DNA from: Sinorhizobium terangae
Lineage (GTDB): Bacteria; Pseudomonadota; Alphaproteobacteria; Rhizobiales; Rhizobiaceae
Direction of reading: 5' to 3'
Assembly (NCBI RefSeq): GCF_009601505.1
Contig: NZ_WITC01000037.1
Coordinates: 1-64,000, forward strand
DNA: 64,000 nucleotides
In this document: positions 8,738-18,675 of the stretch, one piece after another
Layout: each line of letters starts with the position of its first letter
Position numbering within the stretch: the first letter of the stretch is position 1
Made by a program: the position numbers and the translations under genes
The notes under the pieces: generated by a model
Seen by the model: only the letters and a program-made list of their open reading frames with translations
Told to the model about the DNA's origin: nothing
Database searches by the model: none

Positions 8738-9247
8738 ATGCCGCTAACCATGTACAAGCTCTCCGTGCCCGCCTTCATCCGCGGCTTTTCTGCCCTCGGT
8801 GGCCTCTTGGACAAGGCCGAGGCCTTCGCTGCAGAGAAGGGCATGCCGCTCGCTGAGCTCTTCGAGGCACGGCTCGCGCCGGATATGCTGCCGCTCGTCG
8901 GACAGATCCAGCGGGCGAGCGACACCAGCAAGAACGCCATCGGACGGCTGACGACGATCGAAACGCCACGCTTCCCGGACGAGGAACGGAGCTTCGCCGA
9001 GCTGCGCGAACGGATCGCCAAGACGGTCGCATTCCTCGAAACGGTCCAACCCGCCGATCTTGAAGGCAGCGAAAACCGCGAAGTCACGCTCAGCTTCCCC
9101 AACCTCAAGGTCAACTTCAGCGGCGAGGACTATCTCTTGAAGTTCGTACTGCCGAACTTTTATTTCCACGTCACCACTGCCTACGACATCCTCCGCCACA
9201 AGGGCGTTCCGATCGGCAAGCCCGACTATATCGGCGGTCTTGGCTGA
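8738..9247 (+). CDS. DUF1993 family protein
   Basis: Cytoplasmic protein of 169 residues matching the DUF1993 family, a mostly helical fold related to DinB-like four-helix bundles. Recognisable stretches are MYKLSVPAFIRGFSAL, DMLPLVGQIQRASDT and FYFHVTTAYDILRHKGVPIGK near the C-terminus, the usual end of this family. Length matches the family. No catalytic role is known. The start follows a good GAGGAACA ribosome site. The gene converges with fhs, 48 bases away. Confidence 0.8.
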   Translation: MPLTMYKLSVPAFIRGFSALGGLLDKAEAFAAEKGMPLAELFEARLAPDMLPLVGQIQRASDTSKNAIGRLTTIETPRFPDEERSFAELRERIAKTVAFLETVQPADLEGSENREVTLSFPNLKVNFSGEDYLLKFVLPNFYFHVTTAYDILRHKGVPIGKPDYIGGLG

Positions 9248-9295
9248 AAGGCAGAGGGGGTGCCGTCATGGGCGGCTTCGCCATGATCGCGCGCC

Positions 9296-10975
9296 TCAGA
9301 ACAGCCCCTCAATCAGCCCCTCTTCATTGAGCCGTATCCTCTCGGAGGACGGCGCTTTCGGCAGGCCGGGCATCGTCATGATCTCGCCGGTGATGACGAC
9401 GATGAAGCCGGCGCCGGCCGCAAGTCGCACCTCCCGGATCGGCACGGTGTGACCGCTCGGCGCGCCGCGCAGGTTCGGGTCCGTCGAGAACGAATATTGG
9501 GTCTTCGCCATGCAGATCGGCAGGTGGCCGTAACCCTGGTCCTCCCAAGTCCGGAGCTGTTCGCGCACCAGCTTGTCGGCAATAACCTCGCTCGCGTGAT
9601 AGATGTCCTTGGCGATCGTCTCGATCTTCTGGAAGAGCGGCATGTCGTCCGGGTAAAGCGGCGAAAACTGCGAGTGGCCCGCATTGGCAAGGTCCACGAC
9701 CTTGTGCGCCAGTTCCTCGATCCCTGCCGAACCCTCGGCCCAGTGCCTGCAAAGAACGGCTTCGGAACCGAGCGTCCTGACGTAGTCCTTGATCGCCTGG
9801 ATCTCGGCCTCGGTGTCGGAGGTGAAGTGGTTGATCGCAACGAGCACGGGAACGCCGAATTTCTTGACGTTCTGCACGTGCCGCCCAAGATTGGCGCAAC
9901 CTTTCTTGAGCGCTTCGATATTCTCCCGGCTGAGGTCCTCCTTCTTCACGCCGCCATTCATCTTGACCGCCCGCACGGTCGCGACGACGACGGCGGCGTC
10001 CGGCTTCAGGCCGGCCTTGCGGCATTTGATGTCGAAGAATTTCTCGGCGCCGAGATCGGCACCGAAGCCGGCCTCGGTCACCACGTAGTCGGCGAGCTTT
10101 AAGGCCGTTGCCGTAGCGACCACCGAATTGCAACCATGGGCGATATTGGCAAAGGGGCCGCCATGGACGAAAGCCGGGTTGTTCTCAAGCGTCTGCACCA
10201 GGTTCGGCTGCATCGCGTCCTTGAGCAACACCGCCATCGCCCCGTCCGCCTTGATGTCGCGGGCGTAGACCGGGCTCTTGTCGCGCCGATAGCCGATGAT
10301 GATGTTGCCGAGCCGCTTTTCGAGATCCTTGATGTCCATCGCCAGGCACAGAATCGCCATGACTTCCGAGGCGACGGTGATGTCGAAGCCGGTCTCGCGC
10401 GGGTAGCCGTTGGCGACACCGCCGAGCGAACCGACGATCTGGCGCAGCGCCCGGTCGTTCATGTCCATCACCCGACGCCAGGCGATGCGGCGAATGTCGA
10501 TCGCCTGCTCGTTGCCCCAATAGATGTGATTGTCGATCAGCGCCGCCAGCAGGTTGTGCGCCGCCGTGATGGCATGGAAATCGCCGGTGAAGTGAAGGTT
10601 GATGTCCTCCATTGGCACGACTTGGGCATAACCACCGCCGGCCGCGCCGCCTTTGCTGCCGAAGCAGGGGCCGAGTGATGCCTCCCGGATACAGACGACC
10701 GTCTTCTTGCCGATGCGGTTGAGGCCGTCGCCGAGCCCAACGGTGGTCGTCGTCTTGCCCTCGCCGGCCGGCGTAGGGTTGATCGCGGTCACCAGGATAA
10801 GCCGGCCGTTTCCGTTGTTCAGTTGCTGAGCGATGAATTCAGCGCTGACCTTGGCCTTGTCGTGGCCGTAGGGCAGCAGGTGCTCCGGCGGAATGCCGAG
10901 CTTTTCGCCGATCTCCTGGATCGGCTTCTTCTTCGCGGCGCGCGCGATCTCGATATCGGATTTGACCTCCGGCAT
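9296..10975 (-). CDS. fhs: Formate-tetrahydrofolate ligase
   Basis: ATP-dependent ligation of formate to tetrahydrofolate, giving 10-formyl-THF for one-carbon metabolism in the cytoplasm. The 559-residue product has the usual family length and the P-loop-like [10 protein letters not shown] (about 67-76). It also has [24 protein letters not shown] and the C-terminal [13 protein letters not shown] and [19 protein letters not shown] signatures. It follows the five-gene AAA+ operon on the same strand after a 90-base gap and could be read through from it or have its own promoter. Confidence 0.96.
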   Translation of the reverse strand: MPEVKSDIEIARAAKKKPIQEIGEKLGIPPEHLLPYGHDKAKVSAEFIAQQLNNGNGRLILVTAINPTPAGEGKTTTTVGLGDGLNRIGKKTVVCIREASLGPCFGSKGGAAGGGYAQVVPMEDINLHFTGDFHAITAAHNLLAALIDNHIYWGNEQAIDIRRIAWRRVMDMNDRALRQIVGSLGGVANGYPRETGFDITVASEVMAILCLAMDIKDLEKRLGNIIIGYRRDKSPVYARDIKADGAMAVLLKDAMQPNLVQTLENNPAFVHGGPFANIAHGCNSVVATATALKLADYVVTEAGFGADLGAEKFFDIKCRKAGLKPDAAVVVATVRAVKMNGGVKKEDLSRENIEALKKGCANLGRHVQNVKKFGVPVLVAINHFTSDTEAEIQAIKDYVRTLGSEAVLCRHWAEGSAGIEELAHKVVDLANAGHSQFSPLYPDDMPLFQKIETIAKDIYHASEVIADKLVREQLRTWEDQGYGHLPICMAKTQYSFSTDPNLRGAPSGHTVPIREVRLAAGAGFIVVITGEIMTMPGLPKAPSSERIRLNEEGLIEGLF

Positions 10976-11065
10976 GGCTGTTCCCCCTTTGTGGCACGCC
11001 CATCCGCCTCCTCCGCGAAAATGGGCGCGCTTTGTTTCTGCGTGCTTACGCTTGCACGCCGCGCG

Positions 11066-12292
11066 TCATCGGGCAAGGATATCGCGCATTTCCACCAGGT
11101 TGGACCGCACGCGAAGGATGTAGAAGCCCATCGTCGCCAGATGCGTCGGCATGATCCAGCCATCCTCGCGACCGTTCGAGATGATGAGCGGCTGGATGTT
11201 CAAGGCGGCGCGCAGCTGCCGGATCGTCTCCGTCCAGATCGGCGTCAGGCCGCGCTGCGCCACCACATTCTCGAAGTCGGCACCGGCCGCGGAAAGAATG
11301 CCGTAGTAGCCATAGAGCTGGCCGAAGGCGAACCAGAAGCGGTCGTCGGCGCGCGTGTCGAACCAGCCGCCGTTGTGGAATTCGGAGCGTTCGCGGATGA
11401 TTGCCGAGGTGTTGCCGAGATCGTTGGCGATGCGGTCGAGGAACTCGACCATGTTGTCGGACCGCCCGTCGAAGATCGCCTCGCACTTGCCGAGCGAAAC
11501 ATTGAACTTCCTGAAATCGTGCATCGCCGCCCGATAGAAGCTCGGCGTCGGCGTCTTGGGTCCGAACGGGTTGATGCCGAAATACCAGGTCTCCTCGTCG
11601 AACTGGATGTTGCCGCGCGCGCTTTGCAGGTCGTTGTTGATGCCCGACGTGCCGCGGACGCGTCCGAGCGAATCCACGAGCTCCACCGAGGTGCGGCGTA
11701 TCGCCTGGTTGATGCCGCGCTGGAACGACGCCTTGTTGTCGAGCCAGGGCGTATCGTCCCAGTCCATCCCGAAGAGGCCGAGCTTGTAGAGCAGCATCGA
11801 GGATATCCAGGCATTCTGGTTGACATTGTAGTCGATGAGATCGGCTGCTACGTCGACGATCGCCGAGGTCTGGCAAACCGTTCCTGCCGGCAGCTGCGCG
11901 ACGGCGAGCGCCTCGGTCGTGTTGGCCTCGCCCGATGAACCGACTGCGGCAGCCTGGTCGCCAGTAGTCCCTGGATTTGGCTGCCCCGGCGTGGTTGCGC
12001 CGGGACCGCTTACCGGCGACCCTGCCGGCACCTTGCGCTCGGCGAGCTTGTAGCGATCGACATAGTCTGGATTGAAGTTGGTCCAGGCCTGCGTCTGCCA
12101 AATGAAGTAGCCGTAGAACAGGATAAGACCGAGCAGGACGAGGCCGACCGGGCCCTTGATGATCCAGCTTCTCGCCCGATACCAGTTGCCGAGTGCGACG
12201 AAGGGCCAGAGGAGCCAGGCCACCGCCAGGCCGATGCCACGGCCGATCGCCGTGAAGACACGCGAAAAAAACGCAACGATCGGATCGAACAT
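11066..12292 (-). CDS. DUF2333 family membrane protein, last gene of the AAA+ operon
   Basis: Protein of 408 residues. Two hydrophobic segments near the N-terminus (about 20-36 and 46-66, the latter LVLLGLILFYGYFIW) suggest membrane anchoring. A Pro/Gly/Ala-rich linker (about 92-130) and a soluble, probably periplasmic domain follow. The domain matches DUF2333 (TWYFGINPFGPKTPTPSFYR, NGGWFDTRADDRFWF, YGYYGILSA). Function is unknown. The gene starts three bases after DUF6638 ends, which indicates translational coupling. It is the only clear membrane protein of the cluster and may anchor it. Confidence 0.8.
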   Translation of the reverse strand: MFDPIVAFFSRVFTAIGRGIGLAVAWLLWPFVALGNWYRARSWIIKGPVGLVLLGLILFYGYFIWQTQAWTNFNPDYVDRYKLAERKVPAGSPVSGPGATTPGQPNPGTTGDQAAAVGSSGEANTTEALAVAQLPAGTVCQTSAIVDVAADLIDYNVNQNAWISSMLLYKLGLFGMDWDDTPWLDNKASFQRGINQAIRRTSVELVDSLGRVRGTSGINNDLQSARGNIQFDEETWYFGINPFGPKTPTPSFYRAAMHDFRKFNVSLGKCEAIFDGRSDNMVEFLDRIANDLGNTSAIIRERSEFHNGGWFDTRADDRFWFAFGQLYGYYGILSAAGADFENVVAQRGLTPIWTETIRQLRAALNIQPLIISNGREDGWIMPTHLATMGFYILRVRSNLVEMRDILAR

Positions 12293-12295
12293 GTC

Positions 12296-13585
12296 CTATT
12301 CCTCTTTGAGACCGTAAAGCTTGTGGCGGAAAGCGGCCTTGTCCTTGAGATACGTGCTGGTCAGCGTCGCGACAACATATTCCCGGAACTTTTCGCCGTA
12401 ATGCTCGTAGGCGTCATAGAATCCCTGCTTGTCGAACACGAAGCGGGAGACGAAGTCGCGCGGGACGAGCTGCGATATCAAGCGGTTCACCAGCCATTGA
12501 TCGGGATGCATCGGTGCGGCGCGCACGAGCAGGAAGCGATGTTCCGGCGGGACCTCCGCCATGGTGATCGTGCCCGTTGCCGCAAGCATGCGAGCCATTT
12601 CCTGAAGGAAGGGGTATGTCCCGTCGCGCGACACGATCGCCGCGTTGCGGTGGATCCAGGTCTGCAGCCAGATCCGGTCGGCACCCATGAGATCGGCAGT
12701 CGGATCGGCAGCGTTGATCAGCCCGCGAATGATCATGTCTGCCCGGTGCTGGAACAGCCCGGATTCCTGCACCCAGGAGGCCTGCGGCAGTTGCAGCCGG
12801 TTGGTCCGGGCGAGAAACTCGTAGATGCGGGCGTGATCGTTGATGGCAATGTAGGCCACCTGCCACGGCCGCGACCGCCTGAAACCGGGCACCGAGGGAT
12901 CGCAGATCACCGTCGTCGTCTTCTGGTCGAGGAAGACATAGACGCCGCCGAAGTGATTGGCCCAGAAGGCCTCATGGCGGAAAACGAGTTCGTTCGGCAC
13001 CAGCGCGTTCTGCCGGATGTCGCCGGTCACCTTTGCCAGCTCCACCATCCGGTTCAGCATGGCGTCGTCGGCCCAGGCGGTCGGTACCTTCTTCAATCGG
13101 TCCACCAGTTCCCTGAGCTCGGTTGCCTTGCCTAGCATGTCTTCCGCCGAAAGGACCCGAAAACGAACCTCGTTGATCGAAAGCAGGTCGTCGATGTCCT
13201 CGACCACCGAAACCGAATCCTCGATCTCGCCGTAGAGCGCATCCTTGATGGTCACCGCGTTGATCGCGCGGCTGTTGGCGTTGAAGAATTCATGCATCAG
13301 CGCCGCGGTGTTGGAGAAACTCGTATGAACGACCGGGAGGTCCGCCTGCGCCGGCGTCAGGATGATAAAGCGCCGATTGACGCGGTTCGGGTCGAGATAG
13401 TCGCGATCCCCGAGTTCGTCGGCGATCTCCGGCGAGAAACCGGTCATATCGATGCTGAAGTGATCGAGCGCCGTCGGTTTCAGGCCCAAGCCCTGCAGCG
13501 CCTTGTTGTAGCGCGCGACGAGATGCGGCTCGGCTATGTCGAGCAGCCGCCCATAGATCAGTTCCGCTTCGAGGAGGCGTTTCAT
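12296..13585 (-). CDS. DUF6638 family protein of the AAA+ operon
   Basis: Soluble-looking protein of 429 residues without signal peptide or clear membrane segment. Its content resembles the family annotated DUF6638, found beside AAA+ and DUF2333 genes in rhizobia. No catalytic motif is recognised. Conserved-looking blocks include VNRRFIILTPAQADLPVVH (about 70-88) and LVPNELVFRHEAFWANHFGGV (about 195-215). It lies 49 bases after the ATPase gene and three bases before DUF2333, so it is surely co-transcribed. The family name is from memory of similar clusters; the function is unknown. Confidence 0.65.
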   Translation of the reverse strand: MKRLLEAELIYGRLLDIAEPHLVARYNKALQGLGLKPTALDHFSIDMTGFSPEIADELGDRDYLDPNRVNRRFIILTPAQADLPVVHTSFSNTAALMHEFFNANSRAINAVTIKDALYGEIEDSVSVVEDIDDLLSINEVRFRVLSAEDMLGKATELRELVDRLKKVPTAWADDAMLNRMVELAKVTGDIRQNALVPNELVFRHEAFWANHFGGVYVFLDQKTTTVICDPSVPGFRRSRPWQVAYIAINDHARIYEFLARTNRLQLPQASWVQESGLFQHRADMIIRGLINAADPTADLMGADRIWLQTWIHRNAAIVSRDGTYPFLQEMARMLAATGTITMAEVPPEHRFLLVRAAPMHPDQWLVNRLISQLVPRDFVSRFVFDKQGFYDAYEHYGEKFREYVVATLTSTYLKDKAAFRHKLYGLKEE

Positions 13586-13634
13586 ACGGAAATGCTCCGC
13601 GCGTTGGCGCTGGAGCGTTCCTTATGCTCTTCGC

Positions 13635-15551
13635 TCATGCCTGCCACCTGCCCTCGCGCTTCATGGTCTCGATTTCGCGGATCGCCTTCTCCCGCTGGCG
13701 CTCGCGGCGGATGATCTCGCCGACCGCCGCATCGTCCGACTTGTCGGTGTAGCGGAACTCGCTGTCGGCGTAGCGGTTGATTTCCTGCAGCACCATCTCG
13801 ATCGTGATCGGGCCGCGCAACTCCTCGATCATCGCCTTCTTCTCGTCGTAGGACTTGTGCATGAAGGCGCCGGCATCCTTGAACCAGTCGTCGGGCAGTT
13901 CAACGTCCATCGCCCGCATCTTGATCGCATCGGTGATGTTCCTGATCGCCCGGCCGGTAAAGCGCGGTTCGGCTTCCTTGATCATGTGCAGATAGGCGCC
14001 GACGTCGGCGAGCGTGGCAATCTTGCCCTTTTCCTTCTCGTAGCGCTCCCAAACGGCGGCGAGCCCCTCCTCCTGCGGCTGTGAATGGGCCACGTAGGAC
14101 TTTGACACCGCGCGCTCGATCTCCTGGCCGGCATAGAGATCGTGCTGACCAAGCGGGATCTTGTGGTTCTTGCCGACAAGCAGCGCAAAGATGTCGATAT
14201 AGTCGCCTTCCGTCTGGGGCCCGTCGACAAGCCAACGCGCCCCCGCGCGCTGACGCAACGCGTCGTCGACGTTCTCCGGGTAGTTCGAGAACATGCCGAA
14301 CGTGCAGTTGCCGCGCACCACGGTCGACGCACCGGCGAAACTCTCCATCAGCACCGCCGTCACCTCATGCTGGCCGGCCGAAGCGCGGTCGTCGGAGCGC
14401 CTCGCCGCCACCTGGTCGACATCGTCGATCGTGCCGAAGCCGATCGCCCGAGGATTGATGACGTTGTTGACGAATTCCTTGCAGTTCTGGCCGGACTTTC
14501 CCTGGTAGGAGGAGATCTGGTCGACTCCGAAGTTCTCGTAATGGAAAGCGTAGCCGGCAACGCCGCAGTAATCGTGGAGCATTCCGGCGAGCATCTGGAT
14601 GAGAATGGTCTTGCCGGTGCCCGGCATTCCGTCGCCGATGAAGGTGAAGAGGAAGCCGCCAAGTTCGACGAAGGGATTCATCTGCCGGTCGAAGTCGTAG
14701 GCCATCAGCATCTTGGCAAGCTTCAGCGCCTGGTACTTCGCAATGTGGTTGCCGATGATTTCTTCCGGCTTCTTGAAGGTCATCACCAATGGCTTGCGCT
14801 TCTGCCCAGGCGCAATGTCGAAACCGTTCAGGGTGAAGTCGTCCTGGTCGAGCCGGATATGGACGTTTTCGAAGCTCTGGAGGCCGGTGAACCGCGCCTT
14901 GCGGGCGATCAGTCCTTCGATCGTGGCGCGTGAAAAGGCGCGCGTCCGGGCGGTCAAGGCAAGATCGTCCTGGGCGCCAGCAATGCTGCGGTCGAGTCCC
15001 GCAACCATGCTCTTCAGCGCATCCTGGGGCGTATCGAAGAGAAAGTCGGGCTCTGCGGCATCATCGACCGGTTCGCCCTCTCCCTGCAGGGTGGCACCCA
15101 GATAGGCCGCGAGCGTGAAGGCGGCGATATAGGCGGCGGCCGAAAGCAGTGCCTTGAATTGGCCTACCTCCTCGCCGCCGAGCGGCGCCGTGGCGTTGCG
15201 CGCCTGCAATTGCTCGAGATTCGTCTGCCGCGCGAAGACGTCGGCCACGGCAAGCGCCACCTGGATGCCGCGGCGCGTCCGGTAGAGGACGGCATGCTGG
15301 GCGGGCGACAGGAGCGGATCGGCGCCACGCACCGACTGGATCGTGCGCTGAAGCTCGACCTCGCGGCTGCGGCGCTGGCTGCCGGTCGAAACGGTCGAGA
15401 CAAAACGACGGCCGGTGCCCGCGAGCGGCGTCCCTCTGGATGTATCTTCCCGTTCGAGGATGATCAGCTTGGTGACAAGGCTCTGGGCTGTCGCCTGATG
15501 TTTGGCGATATCGTCTTCGTGCAGCGTCGTCAGGCCGGTATTCAGCGTCAT
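13635..15551 (-). CDS. AAA+ ATPase of unknown function, central gene of a five-gene operon
   Basis: Product of 638 residues. The N-terminal third has basic and helical stretches plus a hydrophobic segment (about 134-154, FKALLSAAAYIAAFTLAAYL) that may be membrane-associated. A single AAA+ module follows, with Walker A GDGMPGTGKT (about 306-315) and Walker B IGFGTIDDVD (about 370-379). FGMFSNYPENVDDALRQRAGAR resembles sensor 1/arginine finger regions. Walker B ends in DD rather than the usual DE. ATG 15551, three bases after the upstream stop and behind GAGG, is preferred; TTG at 15557 is the alternative. Role unknown; it may remodel a target delivered by its operon partners. Confidence 0.8.
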   Translation of the reverse strand: MTLNTGLTTLHEDDIAKHQATAQSLVTKLIILEREDTSRGTPLAGTGRRFVSTVSTGSQRRSREVELQRTIQSVRGADPLLSPAQHAVLYRTRRGIQVALAVADVFARQTNLEQLQARNATAPLGGEEVGQFKALLSAAAYIAAFTLAAYLGATLQGEGEPVDDAAEPDFLFDTPQDALKSMVAGLDRSIAGAQDDLALTARTRAFSRATIEGLIARKARFTGLQSFENVHIRLDQDDFTLNGFDIAPGQKRKPLVMTFKKPEEIIGNHIAKYQALKLAKMLMAYDFDRQMNPFVELGGFLFTFIGDGMPGTGKTILIQMLAGMLHDYCGVAGYAFHYENFGVDQISSYQGKSGQNCKEFVNNVINPRAIGFGTIDDVDQVAARRSDDRASAGQHEVTAVLMESFAGASTVVRGNCTFGMFSNYPENVDDALRQRAGARWLVDGPQTEGDYIDIFALLVGKNHKIPLGQHDLYAGQEIERAVSKSYVAHSQPQEEGLAAVWERYEKEKGKIATLADVGAYLHMIKEAEPRFTGRAIRNITDAIKMRAMDVELPDDWFKDAGAFMHKSYDEKKAMIEELRGPITIEMVLQEINRYADSEFRYTDKSDDAAVGEIIRRERQREKAIREIETMKREGRWQA

Positions 15552-15553
15552 CG

Positions 15554-16702
15554 TCAAACCTCGCTCACCACCTGGTTGCCGGAAATCACGTGCACTTTGT
15601 AGTCTCCGAAGACCGCACCCGCCTCCCCTTCGGCGTAAAGCGCCTGATAGGCGTCGTGCGGCACGAGCGCATGCTTCTCATAGGAGCTGACGCCCATCCG
15701 TGCAGCCTCCAGGTTGTCCGTGTCTATGTGGAATTCCTCCTGCGCCGGCGTCGAGGACCAGAAGCCGCGCTCCGCAGGGCGTTCGGCCTTGGAGAAGACC
15801 TCCTGCACCGTCCAGGTCAAAAGCCAGGCATTTTCGGCCTTCCGGACCTTCGAGAGGATATCGTTGACCCGGGCGTTGTTCTCGGTGATCCCGGCCGAAT
15901 AGAACGGGCCGAGCACGATGCGCCGAAGCTGTTTCGGGTGAAGCTCCGGGAAATCCTTGTCGAGATTGGTCGCGATCGTCACCGGCGTCAGCGAATAGGC
16001 GCTGTTCTTCGAGGCGAAGTCATCGAAGCGGCTCGCAAGGTCGGGATTGAGGAGCCCGCCAACCGGCAGCGGAATCTCGACGTCCGGGTTGAGCTTGCCT
16101 TCACGGGTGACCAGCATTTCGACGATGTTTTCCGATGAATCCTCGATCGTCGCCATGTAGACCATGGGGAGCGTCTGGGTGCCGTCGAAGGCGCCCCAGG
16201 AGACGACGTAATAGGGCCGCATCGTCTTCGAATTGACGGCGACCCGGATCGTCTCCGGCAGGATGAACGGCGAAAAGATGTCGCCCTTGCCGATCTGCTC
16301 GAGATAGAGCCTTTCCGCCATGCGGGCCTGCAATGCCTCGGGAAAGGCCTTCTGCCTGAGGATGAAATCGGCCATTTCTTCGCGGAGCGCATCGGCCGCG
16401 GGAATGCTCGCCAGACGCTTTTCCGCGCTCTGCCGGTCGTTTTCCAGTTCGAGCACGTTCTGGAACACCGGGAAGCCGCTTTCGGCGCGCGAAATCCGGA
16501 ACCGCTCGACGAAGCCGATGCGGTTCTCCCAGCAGGCGATCGATGCCTTCAGACGGGCGAGATAGGGAACGATCACCTCCCCGACCACCGTATTCTGATA
16601 GAGCGGTGAGTTGCGGTCGCCGAGAAACAGTTCAAGCCCCGCCAGCGCGGATCGGATGGAACTGAAATATTGCCGTACGGCTGCGGATGCGGCGGTGTTC
16701 AT
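15554..16702 (-). CDS. Hypothetical protein of the AAA+ operon
   Basis: Protein of 382 residues that I do not recognise. It has no signal peptide or membrane segment. The N-terminal part (about 1-135) is helical and charged; the C-terminal part is mixed (MRPYYVVSWGAFDGTQTLPMV, HPKQLRRIVLGPFYSAGIT, WLLTWTVQEVF). Its stop codon abuts the ATPase start, so the two are translationally coupled and their products probably interact. It follows the coiled-coil gene by 61 bases. Confidence 0.7.
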   Translation of the reverse strand: MNTAASAAVRQYFSSIRSALAGLELFLGDRNSPLYQNTVVGEVIVPYLARLKASIACWENRIGFVERFRISRAESGFPVFQNVLELENDRQSAEKRLASIPAADALREEMADFILRQKAFPEALQARMAERLYLEQIGKGDIFSPFILPETIRVAVNSKTMRPYYVVSWGAFDGTQTLPMVYMATIEDSSENIVEMLVTREGKLNPDVEIPLPVGGLLNPDLASRFDDFASKNSAYSLTPVTIATNLDKDFPELHPKQLRRIVLGPFYSAGITENNARVNDILSKVRKAENAWLLTWTVQEVFSKAERPAERGFWSSTPAQEEFHIDTDNLEAARMGVSSYEKHALVPHDAYQALYAEGEAGAVFGDYKVHVISGNQVVSEV

Positions 16703-16763
16703 GCCTAATCCCTCGGCGAGCGCCGAAAGGCGGTCGCAAATCTTGTCATTGCCGCCTTGCCGA

Positions 16764-17852
16764 TCACTGCTTCACGTAGTTTGCCGCATTGTGCTTGTCC
16801 ATCACCGTTTGGAAGCGACGGGCGAAGGCGTCGTCGGCAAGCTTCTTGCGCCGCTGGATATCCTGCGTCGCGAGCATGTTCTTTTCATGCATTTCGAGAA
16901 GGTCGCCGATGTGACGCTGCGCCGCCGCGCCGATCCCGGCCATGGTTTCCTCGGCCGCGGTGTCGACCTGGCTCCCGAGCGTGTTGATCCTGTGGGCGAC
17001 GTCCTGCTGCGCCGCCGTCTTCAACGAGTCCTCCAGCGATTTGTAGAGCACGATGCGCTGTTCGGTATCGATCGTCAGCTTGTTGATCAGCGTATTCTGC
17101 GCCGCGATCTGATTGTTGAGGGAATCGACGAAGGTCTGGAACATCGACGTGTAGCGTTCGAGCGTCTGGCTCTCTGCGAGCAACTCCTGCTCCTTGGCCT
17201 GCTTCTCGTTATATTCGGTCGCGAGCGTCGAGCGCTCGCCCTCGAGTCCAGTTCTCGTCTTCTGGTCGGTCGACGCGGCGATCCTGTTCTCGATGTCGAG
17301 CAACAGTGGATTGAGTTCCTCGATGCGCTTCTGCGTCTCCTCAAGCGCTGCCATCGTCCCCTTGCGGCGGTCGATCACCTTGATAAGGCTCTGCTCGGAG
17401 GTCTTGTAGCGCTGGTCGAGGATCGCCCTCTGTTCCTTGAGGATGCCAACGATGGTGTCGGACTTGACGAGAAGTTCCTGCAGGTTCCCGGCAAGCGACA
17501 TGTTGCGCACGCGATCGGTCCTGAGGCGCTGCATCTTCTGCTTGGAGAATATGCCGATGAATTTCTCATAGCCGGTATAGCTTTTCATGCTTTCAAATTC
17601 GGAGCCGAAGACGTTGGTCGCATCCTCAAGCCCGATGATCAGATCGGCAATGTTGGCTTCCATCACCTTCTGCTGATTGATCACGTCCTGAATGCGGGCG
17701 TTCTCGATGTCGAAATTGACGTCACCGAGTTTGGTGTCGGCCTTGGCGAACTGGTCGAGGACAACGCCAGATTGCTCAAGCTTGCCGCGCATCTCCTGGA
17801 CGACATTCTTCGTCTTTTCGATTTCTGCGGCAAAATTCTGAAGAGTCGCCAT
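16764..17852 (-). CDS. Long coiled-coil protein, first gene of the AAA+ operon
   Basis: Protein of 362 residues, almost entirely helical and charged, with heptad-like patterns over about 10-60 and 125-345. There is no signal peptide or membrane segment. It has the look of cytoplasmic scaffold or TelA-like (toxic-anion resistance) helical proteins, but no signature supports that name. The start at 17852 follows a strong ribosome site (AAAGGGGGAAAGT). As promoter-proximal gene it may be the most abundant product of the cluster. Confidence 0.72.
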   Translation of the reverse strand: MATLQNFAAEIEKTKNVVQEMRGKLEQSGVVLDQFAKADTKLGDVNFDIENARIQDVINQQKVMEANIADLIIGLEDATNVFGSEFESMKSYTGYEKFIGIFSKQKMQRLRTDRVRNMSLAGNLQELLVKSDTIVGILKEQRAILDQRYKTSEQSLIKVIDRRKGTMAALEETQKRIEELNPLLLDIENRIAASTDQKTRTGLEGERSTLATEYNEKQAKEQELLAESQTLERYTSMFQTFVDSLNNQIAAQNTLINKLTIDTEQRIVLYKSLEDSLKTAAQQDVAHRINTLGSQVDTAAEETMAGIGAAAQRHIGDLLEMHEKNMLATQDIQRRKKLADDAFARRFQTVMDKHNAANYVKQ

Positions 17853-18087
17853 ACTTTCCCCCTTTAACCCGGCCCCTTGATCGGGACGGTCACCCGCATC
17901 GCGTGCCGAATTATTCAGCTTTCGATTGCAGTTATATAAAGGATGTTTGGCCGGTCAGGACAAGTATAGCACACACGCTTTTTTGCGCGGGCGCCCGCAC
18001 AGGCGCAAGCGGTGGCGGTGGCCGTCTATCGTGCAGCCGAAGTGTCCGTGAGATTGGCGATCACGTCGGGAATTTCGGCGGGCTTCT
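17853..18087 (-). promoter_or_regulatory. Probable promoter region of the AAA+ operon
   Basis: The gap between tdk and the coiled-coil gene contains, on the minus strand, TTGTCC, 17 bases, TTTATATAAC (around 17933-17965). This is an AT-rich island in otherwise GC-rich DNA and a plausible promoter. No terminator for tdk was recognised here, so readthrough from tdk is possible. Confidence 0.4.
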
Positions 18088-18675
18088 TCAGCCGTCGCGC
18101 ATCCGGTCTTCCCAGTGACGGCGGCAATAGGGGACGTATTTCTCGTTGCCGCCGACATCTACCTGCGCGCCCTCGCGCACAAGGTTGCCGGCGCCGTCGA
18201 GGCGCACGACCATCGTCGCCTTGCGCCCGCAATGGCAGATTGTCCTGACTTCGCGCAACTCGTCAGCGATCGCAAGCAGCGCCATGGAACCGGGAAAGAG
18301 CTTGCCCTGGAAGTCGGTTCTGAGGCCATAGGCCATCACCGGAATGCCGAGGCGGTCGGCAACGCGCGCAAGCTGCCAGACCTGATCTTCGGCGAGAAAT
18401 TGCGCCTCGTCCACGAAGACGCAGGCGATCTCGCCCGAACCGTCACCGTTCAGGCGATCGACCAGGGCGTAGAGATCGTCATCACCGCTGAACGGGATCG
18501 CGTCCGAGGCCAATCCGATGCGCGACGAGATGCGGCCGGCTCCGGCGCGGTCATCGAAGGCGGCAATCAGCATGACGACGCGCATGCCGCGCTCCTGATA
18601 GTTATAGGAGGCCTGCAGCAAAAGCGTGCTTTTGCCGGCATTCATCGTCGCATAGCTGAAATAGAGTTTGGCCAT
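18088..18675 (-). CDS. tdk: Thymidine kinase
   Basis: Phosphorylates thymidine to dTMP in nucleoside salvage. The 195-residue product is a type II (TK1-like) kinase with P-loop ATMNAGKSTLLL (9-20) and the Walker B/DEAQ motif CVFVDEAQFL. A zinc-binding set of cysteines (ICHCGRKATM and PYCRRHWEDR) and a thymidine-binding lasso near the C-terminus (GGNEKYVPYCRRH) complete it. Length is normal. A type B repeat lies immediately upstream of the start; choX is divergent. Confidence 0.96.
   Translation of the reverse strand: MAKLYFSYATMNAGKSTLLLQASYNYQERGMRVVMLIAAFDDRAGAGRISSRIGLASDAIPFSGDDDLYALVDRLNGDGSGEIACVFVDEAQFLAEDQVWQLARVADRLGIPVMAYGLRTDFQGKLFPGSMALLAIADELREVRTICHCGRKATMVVRLDGAGNLVREGAQVDVGGNEKYVPYCRRHWEDRMRDG

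Noticed and set aside
9449-10678. Plus-strand frames opposite fhs
   Set aside because: No ribosome sites or recognisable domains; fhs is unambiguous on the other strand.
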